Below are positions 46,452 through 55,031 of a stretch of 64,000 nucleotides of DNA, in pieces. Position numbers and translations under genes: made by a program. A model generated the notes under the pieces. The model was not told where the DNA came from, made no database searches, and saw only the letters and a program-made list of their open reading frames with translations. This stretch comes from Balneolaceae bacterium (GTDB lineage Bacteria; Bacteroidota; Rhodothermia; Balneolales; Balneolaceae). The stretch is taken from positions 799,001 to 863,000 of the forward strand of contig JAXHMK010000009.1 in the NCBI GenBank assembly GCA_034521495.1. Reading direction: 5' to 3'. Numbering within the stretch: position 1 is the stretch's first letter; each line of letters begins with the position of its first letter.

Positions 46452-48093
46452 CGTTTTCTGAATCTGCCATTCGTTTGAAATAATCTTTTGTAGTTCCATA
46501 TACAACACCGGAGAGTGCAAAAAGTGCAATCAGGTTAGGGAAAGTCATCAACCCGAGAGCAATATCTCCGATCGCCCAGATAGTACCCAATGCCGTAATT
46601 GCTCCTATAAAATGCAGTAAAACATACACTGCTTTATAGTAAATAATCGACCGATCACCCAGGAGGTACTGTATGGAACGATCTCCGTAATAACTCCATG
46701 AAATAGATGTTGAGATTGCAAAGAGCAGCACCGAAATAGTAACAATATATTTGCCACCGGGAAAAAGGGGGGCAAGTCCATCTTCAAATCCTTGTGATGT
46801 TAATGTGGCTCCGTTATAAATCTCTTTTCCGTAAACAATGCTGTTTATTTCACCACTTCGTTCATACGTTGCCGTATAATTCTCGGTATTTATTACTCCA
46901 TTAAACAGTTCCGTTTGCTCCATATTGGCAAAAACCGTATCGATAGCAAAATCACTTCTCAGCATTGTTCCATTTTGGATGATACCATCTTCCACAACCA
47001 GAGTATTTGGCTGATCCAGGGTTTCGGAAATCTCAAAATCAATATCGGGAGAACTCAGGTTTACTTCTGTCATATGTTTTGAATCCCAAACACCCGTGGA
47101 TATAATTACAAGGCCTGTCATTGTACAAACCAAAATGGTGTCAATGAAGGGTTCCAAAAGAGCCACAACGCCTTCGCGTACAGGCTCTTCGGTTTTAGCA
47201 GCACCATGAGCAATCGGGGCGGAACCCTGGCCGGCTTCGTTGGAAAATAAACCACGTTTTACTCCCCAAACCATGGTGGTTATGAACAATCCGGAACCGA
47301 CCCCCCATGCACCGGCCTGTGGATTAAATGCATATGAGAATATTGTTCCGAAGGAGGGGAGGATTTGATCATAATTGATCAAGAGAATAATCAGTGCGCC
47401 TAATACATAAATAATAGCCATTAATGGTGTTAAACGAGCGGTTACATATCCTATTCGCTTAATACCACCGATGATTACAATTCCGACAAGAGAAGCTGTA
47501 ATTAACCCGGTAACATAGGGCGGAACGATAATGAAAAAAGAGTTTTCCATTACATCGGCTACGGTGTTCGCCTGGATAGCATTTCCGGTAAAAAAAGAGC
47601 AGATAACAGCAAGGCAAGCAAATACTACGGCCAGCCATTTCCAGTTTGGACCAAGCCCCTTCTCTATGTAGTACATCGGGCCGCCGGATACAGAACCATC
47701 AGCATTTTTAATTCGATATTTTACAGCAAGGGTACATTCTGAATATTTAATGGCCATACCGAAAAAGGCCGTAACCCACATCCAAAATAGGGCCCCGGGT
47801 CCGCCATAGTGAATAGCAATGGCCACACCGGCAATATTACCGATACCAACAGTAGCGGAAAGTGCCGTTGAAAGAGCCTGAAAGTGATTAACATCTCCTG
47901 TGTCATCCGGGTTATCATAAAAACCGCTGACAACCTTGATTCCATGAGTAAAACGCCGAACCTGGATAAATCCCATTCGGAGTGTTATAAAAATACCATA
48001 TCCCAAAAGAAGAATTACCATGGCAGGTAACATTTCGGGGGTATTCCAAACGAGATTATTTAAAAACCCTACGACTCTTTCTACTACTTCCAT
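46444..48093 (-). CDS. AGCS-family sodium:alanine/glycine symporter with enlarged loop
   Basis: 549 residues, about eleven helices. Family motifs: STALSATVGIGNIAGVAIAI, GGPGALFWMWVTAFFGMAIK, SVSGGPMYYIEKGLGPNWKW, and KRGLFSNEAGQGSAPIAHGA. It imports small neutral amino acids with sodium. Most AGCS proteins have about 450 residues; here some 90 extra residues, rich in Asn/Asp/Thr, sit in the loop between TGLVIISTGVW and LFPGGKYIVTIS. Confidence 0.9.
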   Translation of the reverse strand: MEVVERVVGFLNNLVWNTPEMLPAMVILLLGYGIFITLRMGFIQVRRFTHGIKVVSGFYDNPDDTGDVNHFQALSTALSATVGIGNIAGVAIAIHYGGPGALFWMWVTAFFGMAIKYSECTLAVKYRIKNADGSVSGGPMYYIEKGLGPNWKWLAVVFACLAVICSFFTGNAIQANTVADVMENSFFIIVPPYVTGLITASLVGIVIIGGIKRIGYVTARLTPLMAIIYVLGALIILLINYDQILPSFGTIFSYAFNPQAGAWGVGSGLFITTMVWGVKRGLFSNEAGQGSAPIAHGAAKTEEPVREGVVALLEPFIDTILVCTMTGLVIISTGVWDSKHMTEVNLSSPDIDFEISETLDQPNTLVVEDGIIQNGTMLRSDFAIDTVFANMEQTELFNGVINTENYTATYERSGEINSIVYGKEIYNGATLTSQGFEDGLAPLFPGGKYIVTISVLLFAISTSISWSYYGDRSIQYLLGDRSIIYYKAVYVLLHFIGAITALGTIWAIGDIALGLMTFPNLIALFALSGVVYGTTKDYFKRMADSENDE

Positions 48094-48272
48094 CTGCTTT
48101 GGTTAAATTCCAAGTTGAATTCAAAAACGAAGGTATAAAAGATTTGGCAAAATTTTTGAGTAAATTTTCGATTAAAATGAACGATTTAAGGGGGCTTTCA
48201 CATTTCCTCTATAGATTATGTACCGAAAAGCAAAAAAAATTCATCATATACAGTTGATTAATCAGATATACT

Positions 48273-48557
48273 ATGACTAAAGCCGATATTGTAGATGTTA
48301 TTTCATCATCCACGGGACTAACAAAAGTCGAAACCGAAGCTGTTGTCAATGGTTTTATGGATACTGTTATCGATGCCATGAAACGCGGCGAAAATATAGA
48401 ATTGCGTGGTTTTGGAACTTTTAAAGTGGTAAAACGCGCACAACGAGTTGCGAGAAATCCAAAGACCAATGAGGAGGTAATTGTTCCCGAGCAATATGTG
48501 CCTCAGTTAAAGGTGTCTAAGGACTTTAAAGAGCAAGTGAATAAAGCGAATAGCTAA
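48273..48557 (+). CDS. HU/IHF-family DNA-binding protein
   Basis: 94 residues, the full HU length: MTKADIVDVISSSTGLTKVE, the hinge ELRGFGTFKVVKR, the DNA-binding arm with RVARNPKTNEEVIVP, and a helical end. It compacts and bends DNA as a dimer. It stands alone on the plus strand between the symporter and the glucanase gene. Confidence 0.95.
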   Translation: MTKADIVDVISSSTGLTKVETEAVVNGFMDTVIDAMKRGENIELRGFGTFKVVKRAQRVARNPKTNEEVIVPEQYVPQLKVSKDFKEQVNKANS

Positions 48558-48566
48558 TCTCACGAG

Positions 48567-48597
48567 ATCCTCTAAATTTTACAGAGGATAATTGTTT
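48567..48597 (+). terminator. Weak hairpin after the HU gene
   Basis: ATCCTCT (48567-48573) pairs with AGAGGAT (48583-48589) and is followed by AATTGTTT. It is 10 bp after the HU stop codon. The T-tract is poor, so termination may be partial. Confidence 0.45.
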
Positions 48598-48612
48598 GAA
48601 ATGGCAGAACCA

Positions 48613-49401
48613 CTATTTTTGATAGACTCTTACATAGTCTACAACAAATGCCTGCGGAAATTTCGTTGATTCATCCGGGTTAGGTAGAAAATCTCCGCCA
48701 ACTGCGAGATTCAAAATAATGTAGAACGGTGTTGAAAACGGGTTGAATTCGGTTTCTATATCTTTATATCGTATTCGCTGATATACTTCATCATCAAAAT
48801 ACCACAATAGTTCCTCGTCTGTCCATTCAAGTGCGTATGTGTGAAAGCTCTCACTGAGTTTGTCCCCGTCAGTAGTATATTCATCTACTAAAAATTTACG
48901 GCACTCCAGGGTTTCACCTTCACAATCTCCTCTCCAGAAGTGTATAGCGCCACTGGTTGTAAAAGGTTCATTTCCGCGATACTCCATGATGTCAATCTCT
49001 CCGCCTTTTGGCCAACCAATATCCCGAATGGGCATCAACCAGAATGCTGGCCAGAAACCTTTTCCTTCAGGCATTTTTAGTCGGGCTTCAAATCGGCCAT
49101 GTTCCCAACCGATCCGGGTACTGTCTGTAGAGATGCGGGCTGAAGTGTATTCCATACCCCGATAGTGTTCTCTGTGAGCTTCCAAATATAATTTACCGTC
49201 TTTGAGATAAGCGTTTTTATCCCGCGGAGTATAGTATTGAAGTTCGTTATTGTATGCTGGTCCCTCCCAGAAATTCCAAGTGTCTGTATCCAGTGAATCA
49301 CCATTGAACTCATCTGACCAGACTAATTTATAATCCTGTGAATAAGTGGCCTGAACAGTACAGGCAAACAGAAGAACGGTAATAGCTATTATTCTTTTCA
49401 T
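48613..49401 (-). CDS. GH16-family endo-beta-glucanase (laminarinase-like)
   Basis: 262 residues. Signal peptide (1-21), then a GH16 jellyroll with the catalytic GGEIDIMEYRG (E-x-D-x-x-E), W-containing substrate-binding segments (FWPAFWLMPIRDIGWPKG), and the closing strand AVGGDFLPNPD. GH16 enzymes hydrolyse beta-1,3 or mixed-linkage glucans, or related galactans; laminarin-like glucan is the usual substrate for this motif form. It is secreted or periplasmic. No SusCD or other PUL gene adjoins it. Confidence 0.9.
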   Translation of the reverse strand: MKRIIAITVLLFACTVQATYSQDYKLVWSDEFNGDSLDTDTWNFWEGPAYNNELQYYTPRDKNAYLKDGKLYLEAHREHYRGMEYTSARISTDSTRIGWEHGRFEARLKMPEGKGFWPAFWLMPIRDIGWPKGGEIDIMEYRGNEPFTTSGAIHFWRGDCEGETLECRKFLVDEYTTDGDKLSESFHTYALEWTDEELLWYFDDEVYQRIRYKDIETEFNPFSTPFYIILNLAVGGDFLPNPDESTKFPQAFVVDYVRVYQK

Positions 49402-49412
49402 AGTGCATTAAA

Positions 49413-49462
49413 TAAAAAAATCCCAATGACTTGTCTTCTCTAAAGATAGAAGTCATTGGGAT
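49413..49462 (-). terminator. Intrinsic terminator between the barrel-fusion gene and the glucanase gene
   Basis: On the minus strand ATCCCAATGACTT pairs with AAGTCATTGGGAT across an 18-base loop and is followed by seven Ts, 25 bp after the stop of the beta-barrel fusion gene. Confidence 0.85.
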
Positions 49463-49487
49463 ACTTAAAAATTACCGTTAGAAATTT

Positions 49488-52400
49488 TTAGAAATCAATA
49501 CCAATTGTAAAGTAGTGAATTGGATCTCCCTGGAATCCGCCGCGTCCATACGGCCAGCCGATATCATATCTCACAGGCAGACCAAGAAGGATGGTACGGA
49601 GACCGAAGCCTGCACCAATTAAGATATCACCATCTACAAAAGTGGTTTCTAAGTCGCCATCTTGTGGTTGGCCTTCACGTAACATACCCGTTTGCGGGTT
49701 GATGAATTCCGTACGTTTAGTCCCAATTTTTGGATCAAGTTTGGCCTCGTTCTCGTAATAAACGATTGGTTCTCCACTTTGGTCATTAAATCTAAAATAG
49801 GGTACGTCAAATCCCCAGGCCGCACCGGCATCCACAAAAGCCACACCGGTTAAGTTGTAGAGCGGCAATATGGGGAGGGGACCGGGCAAAATTGCAGCAA
49901 ACAGAGGGAACCTGAATTCTGCATTCACCATTGTGAATCGATCTCCGAAAATGGTGTTGAATTCATGCCCCCGGAGTGGTGTGGCCGGCAGGGTAAAGAA
50001 CGTGTCGGCAAGCCTGTCGAACGGAATTTCTGCATCCGACCATTTTTGATTGATCCAACCGAGCATACCGCCCATAAAAAATGTTTGGGAATCGCGGCCA
50101 AAAGATGCCGAACCAGATCCCCTGAGTGCGAATGAGTATCGTGAACCTAAGTTAAAATACTTTCGAAAATCACCGAGAACTGTTGCAAACTGTGGTACTT
50201 CACTGCCTAACGGAGGGCTGCCGGACAATCTCAGTGAATATCGGCTTCCGCCTGCTGGCGTGATGAATCCGGGTATGGTATAGTCTCCCGTAAATGTAAC
50301 TTGTGGATAGAGAAACCAGGTATCTTCATTTCGGGTGTTTTGACCTCCAAAACCAGATACTGTACTGAAATCTCGGGCAATGCCAATAGCGGATATACCA
50401 TAATCAAACCGTTGGTATTTATTTAAGGGGTATTGAAAATCCACTGAACCGCCAAATGTTCGAAATCTCAACAACTCGCCAAGAAAAGTTTGATAATTCC
50501 TGGATTGATGGAAGAACGATGCAAAGAAATTGGTTCTGTTTTTAAGAAATCCGTACTGGAATGTGTAATCACTATTTCGAAGGTCGAACACCAGGTTAGA
50601 ACCAAATGAAATCTGGTGATCGCCAAATAGATCGGTTAATGATACATAGGCAAATGCCGAGGTTCCGTAATACGTGCTTAACTGGCCGGCTGAATAGCTG
50701 AAGTTTGGTGAGAATTCCAGTTTGTATTCTTTAGGCTGGAATAGTCCTTCTTCCGTTAAATTGCCTTCAGGTTCGAAATTACTTGGATCGTCGCGCAATT
50801 CGAGTGTTGAGTCTCTAACCACAGATTCGCCAAACTGGTAATTTCTGAAATCAATTCGGTCTGAGCTCTCTTCATCCGCTGATGTGTCAGGTTCATCAGG
50901 TTGGATATACCTGTTTTGTCCTGATGTGGCTGCATCGGGCAGAAAACGTGATGAAATAGCATTTCCCTGTGGCCTTGCTTCGATCATCTCCTGCACAAAC
51001 CGCACCGCAGGAACGCGGTCTCCGGGACGCTCTTCCGCTCGTTCTCTCGCCCATGTATTTGGTTCCAGGGGAGCTTCTCTTCGTTGAGAAAGCGGAGATC
51101 TCATCATAAAAATGTCAGGGTAGCCCTCGTTCAGGGAGTTAAACGCAAGTCGTGTTCCATCGGCAGATACAGACATCTGCATCACCCCGGATTGCAGGTC
51201 GGTAAGCGGGTATACAGAACGGCTTGCCAAATCATACTCGTAAATATTTGGAATTCCATTCTGATCGGAAACGAAAAGCAACTCGCCATTTCGCGTTAAT
51301 TTCGGATTTTTTTCATTCCAATGGGTATTTGTCAATCGGTCAATCTGACCTTCCTCAATATGAATTGAATAAAGATCATGCTGGAAGAACGTATCATCTT
51401 TCATTCCTGAAAAACCTGCCAGGTATGAATTGGGTTGTGTGTGTCCACCACGGTTCGATACAAAATATACCATTTCAGAATCAGGTCCCCATGCCGCTTG
51501 AATATCCGTAAAAACATCATTGGTTAAATTTATAAAATCACTGGTTTCAAGATTGTAAACAAAGATATCCTGGTAGGGGCCCACATTTCCATCAAATGCA
51601 ATTTTATTTCCATCGGGCGACCATGCTACCGAATTAATGGCATCTACTTTAGGAAAGCGGATTATCTGCGTATCCAGGGTTTCGTAATCAACAATAGCAA
51701 GATTATACGATCCCTGGGATTTACTGGAGAGCGCAATTTGAGATCCGTCGGGCGACCATGCAACATTTGGATTAAGAATATTCAGCTCCTCGAACATTGG
51801 GTTGTCTGCACCACTCACAATCGTTTTTAATCTTTCACCGCTGTTCGCATCCACTACTTCAACATCAAAAACTCCGCGCCGGTTGGTAATCATGGCTATA
51901 CGGTCGCCCCTTGGGGAGATAGATGGACTCGTGTTGTAAGATCCGGACCGGGCCCGGGTTGTAATCTGTGTTGCAACGGCATTCAGTGATTGCCGGTTTG
52001 CAACTTCCGGGAAGTATCGCTGACGGTAATACTCCTGCCACCGTTCAGAGATCTCCTCAATATTTAAGCCCAATGCCTGGACGAAAGACTGTTCGATATT
52101 ACGGGTAGTTTTTATTCTCTGAAGAATCTCAGTGATTTTAGGTCGTCCGTATTGATCGGCAATGTAATACCAAAAAGATTGTCCGCCTCTGTAGGCGTAA
52201 AAGCCCCTAAGCTGTTTGATAGGGGGCAGATAATCGTTCAGGACGGCATCGCGAATGTACATATCGGTTTGTGTGTCCCATTCAAGCGCAAGATATTCAG
52301 CCAGTCCCTCTTCAAACCAAAGCGGGAATACAAGTTGTATATTATTCTGCATCATGGATTGTACAGAACCACCATAGTAAACATCATTGATGTAAGCATG

Positions 52401-52844
52401 TGTTAACTCGTGGTGGATGGTTCTTCTGAAATCAGCATAATCCGCCATAAAAGGCTGGGTCATTCTGTTTTTGTATTTATCGGTCACACCGCCGATACCC
52501 TGCGAATTAACAGGCAGAGCTACAACATTGGTTTGAGAAAAATCGCTGTGTGAATCATAGATAATTACAGGAATACGAGAGGTAATCTGATCCCCATAAT
52601 CCTCATTGAGTTGTTTCAGACTCGACTCTACCGCTTCCGCCGTAAATTGAGCGAGGTGATAATTTTTGGAATCGTAGTAATAAATATCGAAATGGTCAGT
52701 CTCAATAAATCTCCAGTCGAACGTATCGTATTGGACTCGGTTTTTTCCAAAGTTGAAGAACTGGGCATTGAGTTCTTCAGCCGCTGATCCTGCAAACAGA
52801 AAAGCGGCCAAAGTGGTAAGTATAATTTTATAGGTTACGCGCAT
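49488..52844 (-). CDS. Gluzincin-type protease domain, TolB-like propeller and surface-antigen beta-barrel fusion
   Basis: About 1118 residues from ATG at 52844. After a signal peptide (1-28), residues 40-300 hold a zinc-protease-like domain with HELTH at 145-149 and WFEEGLAEYLALEWD as the third-ligand helix. Residues 305-620 carry WD40/PD40 blades (NVAWSPDGSQIALSS, NSVAWSPDGNKIAFDG, SADGTRLAFNS). Residues 700-1118 form an Omp85/D15-like barrel ending YFTIGIDF with a terminal aromatic. It is most likely an outer-membrane protein; function is unknown. It follows rnr by 15 bp. Confidence 0.8.
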   Translation of the reverse strand: MRVTYKIILTTLAAFLFAGSAAEELNAQFFNFGKNRVQYDTFDWRFIETDHFDIYYYDSKNYHLAQFTAEAVESSLKQLNEDYGDQITSRIPVIIYDSHSDFSQTNVVALPVNSQGIGGVTDKYKNRMTQPFMADYADFRRTIHHELTHAYINDVYYGGSVQSMMQNNIQLVFPLWFEEGLAEYLALEWDTQTDMYIRDAVLNDYLPPIKQLRGFYAYRGGQSFWYYIADQYGRPKITEILQRIKTTRNIEQSFVQALGLNIEEISERWQEYYRQRYFPEVANRQSLNAVATQITTRARSGSYNTSPSISPRGDRIAMITNRRGVFDVEVVDANSGERLKTIVSGADNPMFEELNILNPNVAWSPDGSQIALSSKSQGSYNLAIVDYETLDTQIIRFPKVDAINSVAWSPDGNKIAFDGNVGPYQDIFVYNLETSDFINLTNDVFTDIQAAWGPDSEMVYFVSNRGGHTQPNSYLAGFSGMKDDTFFQHDLYSIHIEEGQIDRLTNTHWNEKNPKLTRNGELLFVSDQNGIPNIYEYDLASRSVYPLTDLQSGVMQMSVSADGTRLAFNSLNEGYPDIFMMRSPLSQRREAPLEPNTWARERAEERPGDRVPAVRFVQEMIEARPQGNAISSRFLPDAATSGQNRYIQPDEPDTSADEESSDRIDFRNYQFGESVVRDSTLELRDDPSNFEPEGNLTEEGLFQPKEYKLEFSPNFSYSAGQLSTYYGTSAFAYVSLTDLFGDHQISFGSNLVFDLRNSDYTFQYGFLKNRTNFFASFFHQSRNYQTFLGELLRFRTFGGSVDFQYPLNKYQRFDYGISAIGIARDFSTVSGFGGQNTRNEDTWFLYPQVTFTGDYTIPGFITPAGGSRYSLRLSGSPPLGSEVPQFATVLGDFRKYFNLGSRYSFALRGSGSASFGRDSQTFFMGGMLGWINQKWSDAEIPFDRLADTFFTLPATPLRGHEFNTIFGDRFTMVNAEFRFPLFAAILPGPLPILPLYNLTGVAFVDAGAAWGFDVPYFRFNDQSGEPIVYYENEAKLDPKIGTKRTEFINPQTGMLREGQPQDGDLETTFVDGDILIGAGFGLRTILLGLPVRYDIGWPYGRGGFQGDPIHYFTIGIDF

Positions 52845-52859
52845 ATTCAAAAAATTTAA

Positions 52860-55010
52860 TTAAAAATCAGCAAGCACCAGGTCAATTTGCCTTTTTTCAA
52901 GGTCGGTTCGAGTCACTTTCGCTTTAATGCTGTCACCGAGCCGGAATTTCTTACCTTTTGATCTTCCAACCAGGCAATGCATATTCGGATTATATATATA
53001 ATAGTCGTCCTTCAAATCACTAACGCGAATCATACCCTCGCAGTATATGTCGTCAAGTAAAACGTAAATTCCATTTTCGGTCACTCCGCTAATTGTACCC
53101 TGGAATGTTTCACCAAGACGGTCAGACAGATATTCAACTTGTTTAAGTTTTACTGAATCACGTTCTGCTTCCACCGCATAACGTTCTCTTTCGCTGCAAT
53201 GTTCACCGGCATGTTCCAGCTGTGTGAACGTGTACTCGGTTGAGCCGGAATTGTACCGTTTTAGCAGTCTGTGTACTATTACATCCGGATAACGGCGAAT
53301 TGGACTTGTAAAGTGTGCATAGTTTGAAAACCCAAGCCCGAAATGCCCGATATTTTTTGGCGAGTATTCCGCTTTAGACATCGCCCGGAGAATGAGTCCA
53401 TTAATAATTTTCTCAATCGATGTATCCTCTACCTCTTTCAGCAACTCATTAATTTTTTTGGAAGAGATAGATCCGTCAACCTCAAAATTTATACCTAACG
53501 GTTTAGCAGTTTCGCGAATGTTATGAAGTTTTTCGAGATCCGGTTTATCATGCACCCGGTAGAGGAAGGGGTGGTCGTTTTTGGATACTCTGCCACCTTT
53601 TTTACGGAGTGAGTCTACATGTTTTGCTACTGTTTTATTAGCCATCAACATGCATTCCTCAATCAATTTATGGGCAAAGAGCCGTTCTTTTACAATTACA
53701 TCCACCGGTTTGCCATCATCATCCAGAACAAATTTTGGTTCAGGTGTTTCAAATGCGATGGAACCCTGCCTGAACCGTTTATCGAGCAGGGTATTGGCAA
53801 GAGCTTGCAAAGTTTTTAACTGTGTTTCGTGAGGATGTGATTTCTTTCCATCTAAAATGTCCTGAACTTCATCATACACAAATCGCTCATTGGAGTGGAT
53901 AACTGTCTCTTCGATGGAGTAGTCAACCAGTTTCCCATTTGGAGCAATTTCCATAAAGCAGCTATAAGCCAGTTTGTCTTCCTGCGGGCGGAGGCTGCAC
54001 ATATTATTACTCAACCGTTCAGGCAGCATCGGAATTACACGATCCACAAGGTATACACTGGTGCCACGGTTAAAAGCTTCATCATCTAAAACCGATCCGC
54101 GCGGCATATAATGGGTAACATCCGCAATATGAACTCCCAGGTAATAGTTTCCATTATTCAGCACTTCAATACTCAGGCCGTCATCAAAATCCTCGGCATC
54201 AGCGGGATCGATGGTAAGGACCACTTCGCCCCGCATATCACGGCGCCGCTGGATCTCCTGTTCAGGAATTTTGGCAGGTATACTGTTTGCAAACTCCTCG
54301 ACCTCCGGAGGGAAAGCTGCCTGGAATTGCTTCTCCGCAAGGATTGATAACACATTGGCCTCGTTTGATCCGCTTTTTCCAAGCACCTGTACAATTTCGG
54401 CCTGTGGATATCCGCGGGCATCATCCCACTGTATGAGTTTGCAGGAAACTTTATCGCCCGGCTGTGCACCACTCAAATCATCACCTTCTACAAAAAAATC
54501 AATCCTGGAAGAGTGGGAATCTGTTTTGATGATATAGGTGTTTTTGGCGACCTCTTCAAGCGTACCGACAAACAGCCTGTCAGCTCGTTTTTCAACATTT
54601 TCAATTCGCCCTAATGGTTTATTACTTTTTTTATGATAACCCAGCAGCTTTACGGTTACAATATCTCCGTCGAGTGCCGTGTTCATAAATTTTCTGGCAA
54701 TTTTAATATCCTGATCTCGTCCCTCAACGATTACATACCCATCGCCATGGCTGGTTACATCGAGCTTACCTTTTACAATGTTTTTGTCTTTAACGGCAGG
54801 CTCGTTCAGATGCACTAAATTGCCTTTTGAAACGATAATATGATCGAGTTGTTTAAGCCGGTTTACGGCATTTTTTAGCTTCTGGGTTTCTTTTTTGCTT
54901 GAGAGATCGAGTGCTTCAGCCAGTAAAGGTACAGGGATGGAAGCATCCGGGTAGGAATTCAGGATCTCTATGATTTTCTTTTCAAGTGAACTTAAATTGT
55001 TATTAGACAT
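52860..55010 (-). CDS. rnr: Ribonuclease R
   Basis: 716 residues: N-terminal winged-helix (1-65), cold-shock domains (70-230), the RNB catalytic domain with TIDPADAEDFDDGLSIE (metal-binding aspartates), YLVDRVIPMLPERLSNNMCS and HFTSPIRRYPDVIVHR, and a C-terminal S1 domain (630-715) ending DLEKRQIDLVLADF. It degrades structured RNA 3' to 5'. All catalytic parts are intact. It lies 22 bp downstream of tamB. Confidence 0.96.
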   Translation of the reverse strand: MSNNNLSSLEKKIIEILNSYPDASIPVPLLAEALDLSSKKETQKLKNAVNRLKQLDHIIVSKGNLVHLNEPAVKDKNIVKGKLDVTSHGDGYVIVEGRDQDIKIARKFMNTALDGDIVTVKLLGYHKKSNKPLGRIENVEKRADRLFVGTLEEVAKNTYIIKTDSHSSRIDFFVEGDDLSGAQPGDKVSCKLIQWDDARGYPQAEIVQVLGKSGSNEANVLSILAEKQFQAAFPPEVEEFANSIPAKIPEQEIQRRRDMRGEVVLTIDPADAEDFDDGLSIEVLNNGNYYLGVHIADVTHYMPRGSVLDDEAFNRGTSVYLVDRVIPMLPERLSNNMCSLRPQEDKLAYSCFMEIAPNGKLVDYSIEETVIHSNERFVYDEVQDILDGKKSHPHETQLKTLQALANTLLDKRFRQGSIAFETPEPKFVLDDDGKPVDVIVKERLFAHKLIEECMLMANKTVAKHVDSLRKKGGRVSKNDHPFLYRVHDKPDLEKLHNIRETAKPLGINFEVDGSISSKKINELLKEVEDTSIEKIINGLILRAMSKAEYSPKNIGHFGLGFSNYAHFTSPIRRYPDVIVHRLLKRYNSGSTEYTFTQLEHAGEHCSERERYAVEAERDSVKLKQVEYLSDRLGETFQGTISGVTENGIYVLLDDIYCEGMIRVSDLKDDYYIYNPNMHCLVGRSKGKKFRLGDSIKAKVTRTDLEKRQIDLVLADF

Positions 55011-55031
55011 TAAATTAGATTATAAATTCGG

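Noticed and set aside
46452-46529. Longer upp reading from 46529
   Set aside because: It lies inside the symporter gene; the classical upp N-terminus starts at 46451.
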